A stretch of 64,000 nucleotides of DNA from Maribacter orientalis (GCF_900109345.1 NZ_FNZN01000004.1:476482-540481), one strand, 5' to 3'. Shown: positions 55,063-63,661, numbered from the stretch's first letter. Numbers and translations are program-made. Notes: a model not told the origin generated them from the letters alone.

Positions 55063-55521
55063 ATGGAAAATGCTTCGGCCAGAAATATGTGGGGTAATTA
55101 TTTAAGTGCACATTTAGAACATGCATTTGAACATGCACCATCAACTACTTTTTTTGGTGATAATGAAATAGATGCCAATACTTTGGCAGATCTAACAAAA
55201 CAAGGTGTTAAAAAAGCAACATCACATTCTTTATTAGGATTGCAAAACCGCAATGAAAAACTGCCTAAAATAGGAGACTTTATCGTAGTTACCAATTGGA
55301 GTGGTGAAGCCCAATGTATTGTTCGAACAACGGCAGTAAAGCTCAAGCCTTACTTTAGTATTGATAGCGCTTACGCACAAATAGAAGGCGAAGGTGATAA
55401 ATCACTTGACTACTGGAAAAAAACACATTGGGATTATTTTACAAGAGAGTTACAAAAATTCGGAAGAGAGCCTAGAGATAGTATGATTATCGTTTGTCAA
55501 GAATTTGAAAAAGTATATTAA
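55063..55521 (+). CDS. ASCH domain protein
   Basis: This is a 152-residue single-domain protein with the ASCH/PUA-like fold: FFGDNEIDANTLADLTKQGVKKATSHSLLGL, then PKIGDFIVVTNWSGEAQCIVRTTAVKLKPY and EGEGDKSLDYWKKTHWDYFTRELQKFG. ASCH proteins bind RNA or modified nucleosides, and some hydrolyse N4-acylcytidine. It has no obvious link to sugar metabolism and seems a passenger in the cluster, 65 bases after the GMC gene, with a terminator after it. Confidence 0.85.
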   Translation: MENASARNMWGNYLSAHLEHAFEHAPSTTFFGDNEIDANTLADLTKQGVKKATSHSLLGLQNRNEKLPKIGDFIVVTNWSGEAQCIVRTTAVKLKPYFSIDSAYAQIEGEGDKSLDYWKKTHWDYFTRELQKFGREPRDSMIIVCQEFEKVY

Positions 55522-55544
55522 TCGATATCAATATTTTACCAAAT

Positions 55545-55573
55545 AAAAAGAGCCGCTAATCGCGGCTCTTTTT
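55545..55573. terminator. Bidirectional intrinsic terminator
   Basis: AAAAAGAGCCGC (55545-55556), loop TAATC, GCGGCTCTTTTT (55562-55573), extended by more T. It separates the ASCH gene from the convergent Gfo/Idh/MocA gene. Confidence 0.85.
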
Positions 55574-55592
55574 TATATTGATATTAGGTTTA

Positions 55593-56732
55593 TTATTTTT
55601 CTAATGCAACCCAAGTATTTCCATTTTTATGAGAATCTACTGTAGCCTCAATAAAATTCATACCTCGAACACCATCTTTCATTGTAGGGAATTCACCGTC
55701 ATTATATTTTTCACCTCTTATAGCCCTTGCAGCTCCTTTGTAAATATTTGCCATAGAATCAAAAATTCCTTCTGGGTGACCAGCAGGTAATTTTGTTCCA
55801 TCTAACGACAATTCAGAGTTGTAAGCATGACCTGGCTTATATACTTGCGTAGGTTCCGAATCACTCAACTTATATAAAAAGTTTGGACGCTCTTGTTCCC
55901 ATCGAAAAGCACCCTTCTCACCATAAATAGAAATGGCCAAAGCATTTTCTTCGCCAGTGGCAACTTGACTTCCTCTAATAACACCTTTAACATGGTCACT
56001 CATACGTATAAGTACGGTACCATCAACATCCATTTTATTATCCTCATAAAGATAATTGAAGTCACAAAGTAATTCATTCACCTTTAGACCGGTCGTATAT
56101 TCTACAAGGTTAAAAGCATGAACACCTATGTCACCCATACATGAGCTTATACCAGCTTTTTTTGGATCTAATCTCCAAACAGAAGACCTCTTCTCTTTAT
56201 CATGAATAATCGTATTGATCCACCCTTGGTAATACACTGCATCTACTTTATGAATTTTCCCTAAAGCACCAGCTTTAATCATTTCACGCATCTGGCGTAC
56301 CATTGGATAACCTGTATAGGTATGGGTCAAAGCAAATACAGTACCAGCTTTCTCATGAGATTTCTGTAAGTCCTTCGCTTCGTCCAAAGAAGTTGTCATT
56401 GGTTTTTCACAAATTACATGAAATCCATTTTCCAATAATTTCTTGGCCATTGGATAGTGCAAGAAGTTTGGTGTAAGTATCGAACATACTTGAATACGTT
56501 CATCTTCTGGCAACTTTAATTCTTCTTCTATTAAAGTATCAAAATCTTTATAAATTCTATTCAAAGGAACATCTATTTCCTTCGCAAAAGCCATATTTGC
56601 TTCAAAATCCGGATTGAATACAGCACCTGTAATTTGATAATTATCATTAATATGTGAAGCTACTCTATGTAGTACTCCTATTAGGGAATCGCCTCCCCCT
56701 CCTAATATTCCTAAGCGTATTTTCTTTGGCAT
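55593..56732 (-). CDS. Gfo/Idh/MocA-family NAD(P)-dependent oxidoreductase
   Basis: This is a 379-residue enzyme. An N-terminal Rossmann fold (LGILGGGGDSLIGVLHRVA) is followed by the EKP catalytic lysine motif in HVICEKPMTTSL (about 107-118) and a C-terminal alpha/beta domain with GDIGVHAFNLVEY holding the His. It oxidises or reduces a sugar or cyclitol hydroxyl with NAD(P). In this cluster it would reduce or further process the 3-keto-sugar. It lies 159 bases after the MFS transporter, same strand. Confidence 0.9.
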   Translation of the reverse strand: MPKKIRLGILGGGGDSLIGVLHRVASHINDNYQITGAVFNPDFEANMAFAKEIDVPLNRIYKDFDTLIEEELKLPEDERIQVCSILTPNFLHYPMAKKLLENGFHVICEKPMTTSLDEAKDLQKSHEKAGTVFALTHTYTGYPMVRQMREMIKAGALGKIHKVDAVYYQGWINTIIHDKEKRSSVWRLDPKKAGISSCMGDIGVHAFNLVEYTTGLKVNELLCDFNYLYEDNKMDVDGTVLIRMSDHVKGVIRGSQVATGEENALAISIYGEKGAFRWEQERPNFLYKLSDSEPTQVYKPGHAYNSELSLDGTKLPAGHPEGIFDSMANIYKGAARAIRGEKYNDGEFPTMKDGVRGMNFIEATVDSHKNGNTWVALEK

Positions 56733-56891
56733 TTTTATATCTATTTAAGTTGAATATATTTTCCTTTAAAATCCGTGTGGATTTATCCCATAATTAAAAT
56801 TAGCAATTCGTGAAAGACCTTTCATATTCCACAGAGAATAAAAGTCACTCTTTACAATACAATTTTCAGGGGTTTAATTTAAAGAATTAAT

Positions 56892-58121
56892 CTAAGACTG
56901 ATAGTCTATTTTTTCTGTTTTAAAGAAAATCGCAAATAAAACAAAAACCATTAATGCAAAACCAGCCGGATATAACCAAATAGTTTCCCAAACGTGCTTT
57001 CCATCTTCTAAAAGGTAGGCTGTTGATATCATACCCGCTACCCAAAAACCAATCAGCATTCCTACTCCATAGGTTGCTAAAGTTATTAAACCCTGCGCTG
57101 AACTCTTAAATTTTTCTCCTGCCTTACTATCAGTATAAATTTGACCTGAAACAAAGAAAAAATCATAACAGATCCCATGAAGAGCTATACCTAATAACAA
57201 GGTTACCCCTATGCCATTTGCATCGCCAAATGCGAATAACAAATAACGAACGACCCAAGCCGCCATAGCAACTAAAATCGTTTTTTTAAATCCGAATTTT
57301 GTAAAGAAATAAGGGAGTAACAACATGAATGCTATTTCAGAAACTTGTCCTAATGTCATTTTCCCTGTCGGATTGCCCATCCCTACTTCTACCAAAAACG
57401 GATTCGCATTTTGATAATAAAAGGCCAATGGAATGCAAATTAAAACCGAAGAAATAAAGAAAATCAAAAAGTTTTTATCCTTGAATAAACTAAGCGAATC
57501 CAACCCTAAGATTTCTTTCAGGTTAAGCTTATTTTCACTTTTAGCCCTAGGTGGAGTTTTCGGTAAAGTAAAACTGAACAACCCTAAAATCAAAGAAGTA
57601 ATCGAAGTCATTAAAAAAGTATTTCTCAAGAGGCCGTCCCCAATATTTTTCCCTTGATCCCAGTTAAAAACAAAGCTAATTGATAGTCCGGCAATAATCC
57701 ATCCTAACGTTCCAAACACCCGTACCATTGAAAACTCTTTGGCCGGGTTCTTCATTTGGTTGAAAGACACTGAATTTACTAAAGCCAGTGTGGGCATGTA
57801 TAAAATCATATACCCCAAGACTAAAAGATAAAACCCATTAAATTCTGTGCTTTGATACATAAAGTACATAAGAACTGCTCCTAGAAGGTGTAGAATTCCT
57901 AAAATACGTTCGGCATTGAAATACCTATCAGCAATAATTCCAATAACAAAGGGAGCAATTATTGCTCCCCAAGATTGTGTTGAAAATGCCAATGCGATTT
58001 CACCATCCGTAGCTTTTAAATTATTTCCAAGAAAAGTACCAAGGGTAACAAACCATGCACCCCAAATAAAAAACTCTAAAAACATCATAAAGCAAAGCTG
58101 TACTCTGACTTTTTTTTTCAT
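56892..58121 (-). CDS. MFS transporter, nucleoside-permease-like
   Basis: This is a 409-residue, 12-helix transporter. The N terminus (QLCFMMFLEFFIWGAWFVTLGTFLG) and the AFSTQSWGAIIAPFVIGIIADRYF loop match the NupG-like nucleoside/sugar H+ symporter branch common next to sugar-catabolic genes in Bacteroidota. In context it would import the processed sugar across the inner membrane. The start abuts the stop of the DinB gene directly, so the two are one transcript. Confidence 0.87.
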   Translation of the reverse strand: MKKKVRVQLCFMMFLEFFIWGAWFVTLGTFLGNNLKATDGEIALAFSTQSWGAIIAPFVIGIIADRYFNAERILGILHLLGAVLMYFMYQSTEFNGFYLLVLGYMILYMPTLALVNSVSFNQMKNPAKEFSMVRVFGTLGWIIAGLSISFVFNWDQGKNIGDGLLRNTFLMTSITSLILGLFSFTLPKTPPRAKSENKLNLKEILGLDSLSLFKDKNFLIFFISSVLICIPLAFYYQNANPFLVEVGMGNPTGKMTLGQVSEIAFMLLLPYFFTKFGFKKTILVAMAAWVVRYLLFAFGDANGIGVTLLLGIALHGICYDFFFVSGQIYTDSKAGEKFKSSAQGLITLATYGVGMLIGFWVAGMISTAYLLEDGKHVWETIWLYPAGFALMVFVLFAIFFKTEKIDYQS

Positions 58122-58565
58122 CTATCTTTTGTAATGAATATAATCTAAGCTTACAGGAGTTACACCATTGCTTTTAAATTCTACAGCTATTTGGCCTCTA
58201 TGATTCGTAGAATGATTTACAATATGAAACAGCATATCTTTTAAAGTATTGGTAAAAAGTCTACCTTCAGAATTTTCATAATCTATACGTTTATCAAATC
58301 TATCAGCATTGGTTAAAATTTCAAAAGAGCTGCGTTGATTCTCATAATGTATATCAGCCCAATCTTTAATGTCATGTTCTTGCCAAACATCATACTCAGT
58401 TGCCTTTTGTAATATCCGAGCATTCCAAATATGATGTGCATTTAGTATATGACTAAATAAACTTTTTGTTCTTGGTGATACTTCAGATAGTCTTAAACAT
58501 TCATCGATAAGTTTTTTGTTACACTGAAAATTGTAATCAAAAATTTCATTAAAAAAGGCCTTCAT
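58122..58565 (-). CDS. DinB/YfiT-like metal-binding protein
   Basis: This is a 147-residue four-helix-bundle protein. The DinB pattern has KSLFSHILNAHHIWNARI with a His near the centre, and FHIVNHSTNHRGQIA carrying the two other metal-ligand histidines. DinB-fold proteins are putative metal-dependent transferases, often in thiol chemistry; the role here is unknown. ATG 58565 is preferred over a TTG at 58580. It sits between a TIM-barrel gene and the transporter in the same operon. Confidence 0.8.
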   Translation of the reverse strand: MKAFFNEIFDYNFQCNKKLIDECLRLSEVSPRTKSLFSHILNAHHIWNARILQKATEYDVWQEHDIKDWADIHYENQRSSFEILTNADRFDKRIDYENSEGRLFTNTLKDMLFHIVNHSTNHRGQIAVEFKSNGVTPVSLDYIHYKR

Positions 58566-58582
58566 ATTCGATTCAGTCAAGA

Positions 58583-59575
58583 TTATTCTATTTCTTTTGC
58601 AGCTTTTAATAAAAGATCTCTGGTAGCAATTATTCCAGCTTCTTCACTTATTTCTGTACCTTCATACTCTACACCTATAAAACCGGTATAACCTGCTTCT
58701 TTTACTATTTTAAGCATTTTAACATAATCTATACCTGTATCATTCCCATTCTCATCAAAATTATTCGATTTAGCACTTACAGCTTTTGCGTATGGCATAA
58801 GTTCCTTTACTCCTTTATACTTATCATACTCCTTTAAACAGTCCCAACTATCAGGCTTACGTTCTATACAAAAATTACCAAAATCAGGCAGACTTCCGCA
58901 GTTATCCATATTCACGATTTTCATTACTTCTGCATGAAGTTCACCGTTAGATGATAAGCCGCCATGATTCTCTACCAATATATTTATATTTTTGGTTTTA
59001 GCATAGGTGGCTAATTTTGTTAATCCGTCTACAGAATTCTTAATCCACTCTTCTGGAACATTACTACCCGATAGATTAACTCTAATGGCATGGCACCCCA
59101 TAGCCGCAGCAGCATCTACCCATTTTTTATGTTTCTCGACCGTTTCATTTCTCTCGGCTTCGTCATTAACAGCTAAGTTTCCTTGACCATCTATCATGAT
59201 CAAAACATTCTTCATTCCATACTTCTTTGCCTCTGCATTAGATTTAGCAACAAAATTTGCCATTGCCTCTTCAGAGTAATTTGCCTTTTCCAATTCAGGA
59301 TTATATAGCTGACTTACATATTCCAACCCAGTAAATCCCCAATTTTTTGCTTTTTCGGCAAAAGAGTATGGATCCACACCATCTTCTCTAATCATTTTAT
59401 GCATGGACCATTGTGCCAATGATAATTCAAAAAATGGCTCTGAGTTACTGTCCATTTTAACGATTTCAGAATTTTCATCATTTTCTTTTTTCGTTTCCTT
59501 ACAAGCGTAAGTTCCTAGTAATGAGATTCCAATACCTACAGCTGAGGCAATTCGAATAAAATTTTTTCTTTTCAT
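58583..59575 (-). CDS. Lipoprotein TIM-barrel isomerase/epimerase-like protein
   Basis: This is a 330-residue protein with a lipoprotein-type N terminus (SLLGTYAC, C25) and a xylose-isomerase-like TIM barrel: FFELSLAQWSMHKMI, MGCHAIRVNLSG, NILVENHGG (Glu/His ligands), GSLPDFGNF (Asp) and YTGFIGVEYEG (Glu). A metal-binding site is therefore likely intact. A signal on this normally cytosolic fold places keto-sugar conversion outside the cytoplasm, alongside the DUF1080 lipoproteins. First gene of the operon with dinB and the MFS gene; divergent from the second GMC gene. Confidence 0.87.
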   Translation of the reverse strand: MKRKNFIRIASAVGIGISLLGTYACKETKKENDENSEIVKMDSNSEPFFELSLAQWSMHKMIREDGVDPYSFAEKAKNWGFTGLEYVSQLYNPELEKANYSEEAMANFVAKSNAEAKKYGMKNVLIMIDGQGNLAVNDEAERNETVEKHKKWVDAAAAMGCHAIRVNLSGSNVPEEWIKNSVDGLTKLATYAKTKNINILVENHGGLSSNGELHAEVMKIVNMDNCGSLPDFGNFCIERKPDSWDCLKEYDKYKGVKELMPYAKAVSAKSNNFDENGNDTGIDYVKMLKIVKEAGYTGFIGVEYEGTEISEEAGIIATRDLLLKAAKEIE

Positions 59576-59615
59576 GTTTGGTAGTTTGTTGTTGTTTGAA
59601 ATATAACCTTAACTG

Positions 59616-59625
59616 TTAACGTTAA
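59616..59625. promoter_or_regulatory. Palindrome in the divergent sugar-gene promoter region
   Basis: TTAACGTTAA is a perfect 10-bp palindrome within the 172-bp gap between the TIM-barrel lipoprotein and GMC gene B. It is a possible LacI/GntR-type half-turn operator. AT-rich context makes chance occurrence possible. Confidence 0.25.
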
Positions 59626-59747
59626 AATTAATAATTGATACATTAAGCTAACTCGATTCTAATTTTAGCGAATTTCGCAAGAAGAATGGACATTAAATGT
59701 ATAGAATTAATTTTATATTTAATAAATTTAGAGAATAAACAACTTTT

Positions 59748-61460
59748 ATGAGCAAATTTTATTATAACGAAGAACAAGAGTCCTATGACGCCATTGTTGT
59801 AGGAACAGGAATTAGTGGTGGTTGGGCTGCTAAAGAATTATGTGAAGCAGGCCTTAAAACTCTGGTTTTAGAACGTGGTCGAATGGTAAAGCACATAGAT
59901 GATTACGTAACAGCAAATAAGGATCCATGGGATTTTCCAAATGCTGGAGAACCTACCAAAGAAATAATAGAACAACAGCCTAAACAAAATAGAACAGGTT
60001 ATACAACAAACCAAGCAAGTAATATGTGGTTTGTGAATGACTTGAAACATCCATATAATGAAACCAAACGGTTCGATTGGATGCGTGGTTATCATTTGGG
60101 AGGTCGTTCTTTACAATGGGGTCGCCAAAGCTACCGTTGGAGTGATATTGATTTTAATGCGAATAAAAAAGAAGGTATTTCAATTGACTGGCCTGTAAGA
60201 TATAAAGATATAGCACCTTGGTATTCTAAGGTAGAAACCTACATAGGAGTTAGTGGAGAGGCCTTGAACTTACCACAGTTACCGGATAGTGAGTTTTTAC
60301 CTATGATGGAACTTAATTGTGTAGAGCAACATTTCAGGGAAAAAGTAGCAGAAAATTTCGATGGTCGCGTTGTAACGGCTGGCCGTACAGCTCACTTAAC
60401 TGGTACAAAGCAATTTGACGGAAGAAGTAAGTGTCAATATAGAAATAGATGTATAAGAGGGTGTCCTTTCGGTGCATATTTTAGCAGTCTTTCTTCTACA
60501 CTACCAGCAGCGGAGGCGACAGGGAATATGACACTAAGACCAGATTCTATTGTACATGAAATAATGTATGATCCCGATACTAAAAAAGCAACCGGTGTAA
60601 AAGTTATTGATGCAAATACCAAAGAAACTTTTGAATTTAAGGCCAAGGTAATATTCCTTTGTGCATCGGCAATCGCTTCTACTTCAATTTTAATGCAATC
60701 AAAATCTGATACATTCCCAAATGGAATGGGTAACGAATCAGACCAATTAGGACGTAACATTATGGACCACCATTTAGGTGTTGGTGCAAGTGGCAAATTT
60801 GATGGTTTTGAGGATAAGTATTATAAAGGTCGTAAACCAAGTGGCATCTATATTCCTAGATTTAGAAATTTGGGAGGAAAATCTGAACGGTCTGAATACA
60901 AAAGAGGTTTTGGCTACCAAGGTGGCGCTTCAAGAGGTAATTGGGAAGATACTGTAGCAGAGTTAGCCTATGGTAAAGATTTAAAAGATGCAGTATTAAA
61001 ACCTGGAGGTTGGCAATTTGGTATGACCGGTTTTGGAGAAGTACTTCCTTATGAAGAAAACAGGTTTACTTTAGATTATGATAAACTAGATGATTGGGGC
61101 TTACCAACTGTTACTTTTGATGCAGAATTTAAAGAGAACGAATGGAAAATGCGAGAAGACATGAAACAATCTGCAGTAGATATGTTGACAAAAGCAGGTT
61201 TAAAAGATGTAACTCCATATGATAATCCAGGTGCCCTTGGTTTGGGAATTCATGAAATGGGAACCGCACGCATGGGAAGAGATAGAAAAACTTCTGTATT
61301 GAATGGTAACAACCAATTACATGATGTACCAAATGTTTACGTAACAGATGGTTCTTTCATGACCTCCGCAAATTGTGTAAACCCATCACTAACATACATG
61401 GCTTTCACAGCCAGAGCTGCTGATCACGCAGTTAAGGAACTTAAAAAAGGAAATATATAA
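59748..61460 (+). CDS. GMC-family flavo-oxidoreductase, B
   Basis: This is a 570-residue FAD enzyme, paralogous to the gene at 53294 along its whole length. It has VVGTGISGGWAAKEL near residue 16, the cysteine loop C229-x5-C235-x3-C239 then PFGAYFS, IHEMGTARMG and VNPSLTYMAFTARAADHAV. Its stop and the start of the subunit-3 gene share one base, so it has a dedicated partner. By analogy with FAD sugar dehydrogenases, the Fe-S loop passes electrons onward and the small subunit carries the complex through Tat. The likely reaction is C3 oxidation of a sugar or glycoside (inferred). Confidence 0.9.
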   Translation: MSKFYYNEEQESYDAIVVGTGISGGWAAKELCEAGLKTLVLERGRMVKHIDDYVTANKDPWDFPNAGEPTKEIIEQQPKQNRTGYTTNQASNMWFVNDLKHPYNETKRFDWMRGYHLGGRSLQWGRQSYRWSDIDFNANKKEGISIDWPVRYKDIAPWYSKVETYIGVSGEALNLPQLPDSEFLPMMELNCVEQHFREKVAENFDGRVVTAGRTAHLTGTKQFDGRSKCQYRNRCIRGCPFGAYFSSLSSTLPAAEATGNMTLRPDSIVHEIMYDPDTKKATGVKVIDANTKETFEFKAKVIFLCASAIASTSILMQSKSDTFPNGMGNESDQLGRNIMDHHLGVGASGKFDGFEDKYYKGRKPSGIYIPRFRNLGGKSERSEYKRGFGYQGGASRGNWEDTVAELAYGKDLKDAVLKPGGWQFGMTGFGEVLPYEENRFTLDYDKLDDWGLPTVTFDAEFKENEWKMREDMKQSAVDMLTKAGLKDVTPYDNPGALGLGIHEMGTARMGRDRKTSVLNGNNQLHDVPNVYVTDGSFMTSANCVNPSLTYMAFTARAADHAVKELKKGNI

Positions 61461-62107
61461 TGGATAGAAGACGCGTATTGAAAAATATGGGGCTGTCACT
61501 TGGATATATGGTGGCCACCCCAACACTATTAGGTATAATACAAAGTTGTAAGAGCGAGCCGACAGTTACTTGGACACCCGTATTCTTAACCCAGAACGAG
61601 GGAAATGTACTTACTAAATTGGTAGATATTATTCTACCAAAAACAGATACTCTTTCTGCTTCTGAAGTGCAAGTAGATATTTTTATCGACAAATTTGCAC
61701 AAGATGTCATGGAAAAAGAACAGCAAGACTTTTTCAAAATGTCTATGAGCAATTTTATGGATAAAGCATTAACAGATTCAGGCAAAGAAAATGCTGAGGA
61801 CCTAACTTCGGAAGATTTAGAGCCCGTTTTAGCAAGCTCACTAAAGTATTCTAAAGACCGGCAAACTGAAATGTTCGAATCTATTAATAGTTATACTGAA
61901 GCTATCGCAGAAGGTAAAACTTCAACATTAGATGATGAAACGACTAGATTCGCTTTCGCAAATAATTTGCGAGGTATGACTATTTGGGGTTACAAAGCCT
62001 CTGAATATGTAGGTGAAGAAGTTCTAGCTTATTTACCTGTACCAGGCGAGTACATACCATGTGGTGATATGCAAGAGCTTACTGGCGGTAAGGCATGGTC
62101 CTTATAA
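61460..62107 (+). CDS. Gluconate 2-dehydrogenase subunit 3-like protein
   Basis: This is a 215-residue protein. The N terminus MDRRRVLKNMGLSLGYMVATPTLLGIIQSC has an Arg-rich start and hydrophobic stretch like a Tat signal, ending in a possible lipobox. The body has LTKLVDIILPKTDTLSASEVQVDIFIDKFA, the subunit-3 hallmark, and the ending EYIPCGDMQELTGGKAWSL. Such subunits chaperone and export the GMC flavoprotein. Its start overlaps the GMC B stop by one base. No cytochrome c subunit is present nearby, so the final electron acceptor is unclear. Confidence 0.88.
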   Translation: MDRRRVLKNMGLSLGYMVATPTLLGIIQSCKSEPTVTWTPVFLTQNEGNVLTKLVDIILPKTDTLSASEVQVDIFIDKFAQDVMEKEQQDFFKMSMSNFMDKALTDSGKENAEDLTSEDLEPVLASSLKYSKDRQTEMFESINSYTEAIAEGKTSTLDDETTRFAFANNLRGMTIWGYKASEYVGEEVLAYLPVPGEYIPCGDMQELTGGKAWSL

Positions 62108-62124
62108 CCAAATAATTTTTTATT

Positions 62125-62168
62125 AAAAAAGCCAAGAGTCCTCGTATGTAAGGCTCTTGGCTTTTTTT
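62125..62168 (+). terminator. Intrinsic terminator after the GMC-subunit 3 pair
   Basis: AAAAAAGCCAAGAG (62125-62138) pairs with CTCTTGGCTTTTTT (62154-62167), a 14-bp stem with a 15-base loop and T-tail. The TIM-barrel gene starts only 14 bases on, so it may depend on readthrough. Confidence 0.75.
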
Positions 62169-62181
62169 AAATCCTATACCA

Positions 62182-63099
62182 ATGAAAAGAAGAAGTTTTA
62201 TTCAAAAAACAGCCTTAAGTTCTGGAGCGTTGTCATTAACCGGTGCCCTATCTTATGCTAACACATTTACTAATACCGTAAATGCTCATCTATTTAATTT
62301 GAAATACGCACCACATTTAGGCATGTTCAAACATCTTGCTGGTGATGACCCTATTGATCAGCTTAATTTTATGGCAGATCAAGGTTTTACTGCTTTTGAG
62401 GATAATAACATGATGAAGCGCGATATAGCCCTTCAGGAAAAGATGGGTGAAGCCTTAGTAAAACGAGGTATGACCATGGGTGTTTTTGTCGTAGATAAAG
62501 GCGGTAACATGGAGAACACTTTGGCAGCTGGAAAACAAGAACATCTTGATATTTTTTTGGATGGATGCAGAAGAGCTGTTGATACCGCAAAACGAGTAAA
62601 TGCCAAATGGATGACGGTTGTGCCAGGTGGTTATGAAAGAAATTTACCTATAGGTATTCAAAATGCCAATGTGATAGAAGCATTGCGCCGAGGTGCAGAG
62701 ATTCTTGAACCACACGGATTGACCATGGTGTTAGAACCATTGTCAGATTCCCCTGATCTTCATTTACAGACCTCTGAGCAAACTTATTTAATTTGTAAAG
62801 GTGTAGATAGCCCATCGTGTAAGATATTGTACGATATCTATCATATGCAAAAGAACGAAGGGCATCTAATACATAATATGAGCCTTACCTGGGATGAAAT
62901 AGCCTATATACAAATTGGAGATAACCCTGGGAGAAACGAACCTACTACAGGTGAAATAAATTACCGAAACGTTTTTAAATGGATTCATGAAAAAGGTTTC
63001 GATGGTGTCCTTGGAATGGAACATGGTAACTCTAAAGATGGTAAAGAAGGCGAGCAAGCAGTTATAGATGCTTACAAGCATGAAGATAACTTTTTATAA
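62182..63099 (+). CDS. Exported hydroxypyruvate isomerase-like TIM-barrel protein
   Basis: This is a 305-residue protein with a Tat-type signal (MKRRSFIQKTALSSGALSLTGALSYA, twin Arg at 3-4). A Hyi/AP-endonuclease-2 TIM barrel follows: APHLGMFKHLAGDDPIDQLNFMADQGFTAFED, LTMVLEPLSD (Glu), CKILYDIYHMQKNEG (Asp, His), YIQIGDNPGRNEP (Asp) and GVLGMEHGNSKDG (Glu, His). The metal ligands appear complete. It is the third isomerase-like gene of the cluster and the second with an export signal. Confidence 0.87.
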   Translation: MKRRSFIQKTALSSGALSLTGALSYANTFTNTVNAHLFNLKYAPHLGMFKHLAGDDPIDQLNFMADQGFTAFEDNNMMKRDIALQEKMGEALVKRGMTMGVFVVDKGGNMENTLAAGKQEHLDIFLDGCRRAVDTAKRVNAKWMTVVPGGYERNLPIGIQNANVIEALRRGAEILEPHGLTMVLEPLSDSPDLHLQTSEQTYLICKGVDSPSCKILYDIYHMQKNEGHLIHNMSLTWDEIAYIQIGDNPGRNEPTTGEINYRNVFKWIHEKGFDGVLGMEHGNSKDGKEGEQAVIDAYKHEDNFL

Positions 63100-63146
63100 C
63101 TCTTTATCTTTAAAACCACCCCACAAAGCAATTAGGCAAGGAAAAA

Positions 63147-63191
63147 AATGCATTTCATCGAAATATTATTTTTTTTTCGATGAAATGCATT
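63147..63191. repeat. Perfect 17-bp inverted repeat (large hairpin)
   Basis: AATGCATTTCATCGAAA (63147-63163) and TTTCGATGAAATGCATT (63175-63191) are perfect arms around an 11-base T-rich loop. No T-run follows the 3' arm, so it is not a textbook terminator, though it lies 48 bases after the TIM-barrel gene and may end or protect its mRNA. Confidence 0.7.
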
Positions 63192-63233
63192 ATGTAAATG
63201 TAAGAATAAACCTACTTATTCGTTCTTTTGTAT

Positions 63234-63434
63234 ATGTCCCAATACCTACACATATTATTCGTCTACGCCGGTTTATTTCTGGCCTCCAAATTATCATATT
63301 ATATATATAAGAAGACAAAAACCGATTCTTTTGAATTTTATCGATTAAAACTAATCTTTAAATGGACGAATTTTAAAATTGCCCTTAGGTTAATATTTAA
63401 CAGTTTATTTAATGACATTATAAAATTTCCGTAA
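63234..63434 (+). CDS. Possible small membrane protein
   Basis: This is a 66-residue ORF from ATG 63234 (a TTG at 63228 is in frame). One hydrophobic N-terminal helix (QYLHILFVYAGLFLASKL) is followed by a basic, aromatic tail. No family was recognised and no clear promoter was seen. It fills an otherwise empty 390-base stretch, so it may be real or chance. Confidence 0.35.
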   Translation: MSQYLHILFVYAGLFLASKLSYYIYKKTKTDSFEFYRLKLIFKWTNFKIALRLIFNSLFNDIIKFP

Positions 63435-63484
63435 TCCAAAAGGAAAATATATTCGTATATACCTTATATCAATATACTTAAGCT

Positions 63485-63574
63485 ATGGAAAAGTATGTCA
63501 CCATTTTGATAATCTACGCAGCTGCATTATTATTTACAACTGTGTTGAAGCCCTATATCAAAAATGATAAATAA
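63485..63574 (+). CDS. 29-residue membrane peptide
   Basis: ATG 63485 opens a 29-residue ORF, one membrane helix (VTILIIYAAALLFTTVL) with a charged N terminus and tail PYIKNDK. It is followed 32 bases later by a strong terminator, which supports a transcribed unit. The function is unknown. Confidence 0.35.
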   Translation: MEKYVTILIIYAAALLFTTVLKPYIKNDK

Positions 63575-63606
63575 GAATCCCCTGACTTAACCTCGGCTTT
63601 TGCCGC

Positions 63607-63644
63607 AATAAAAAAGACCCCTTAATTAAGGGGTCTTTTTTATT
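63607..63644. terminator. Perfect 38-bp palindromic terminator
   Basis: Bases 63607-63625 and 63626-63644 are perfect reverse complements. The core is GACCCCTTAA/TTAAGGGGTC flanked by A- and T-runs, so it works in both directions. It insulates the insertion sequence that follows. Confidence 0.85.
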
Positions 63645-63661
63645 ATGTATTTGCCGTTCTG

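Noticed and set aside
59604..59624. Another TAACCTTA followed by TAACGTTA near the sugar genes
   Set aside because: Spacing is 13 bp, not 11, and the second copy differs at one base; not counted with the Pho-like arrays.
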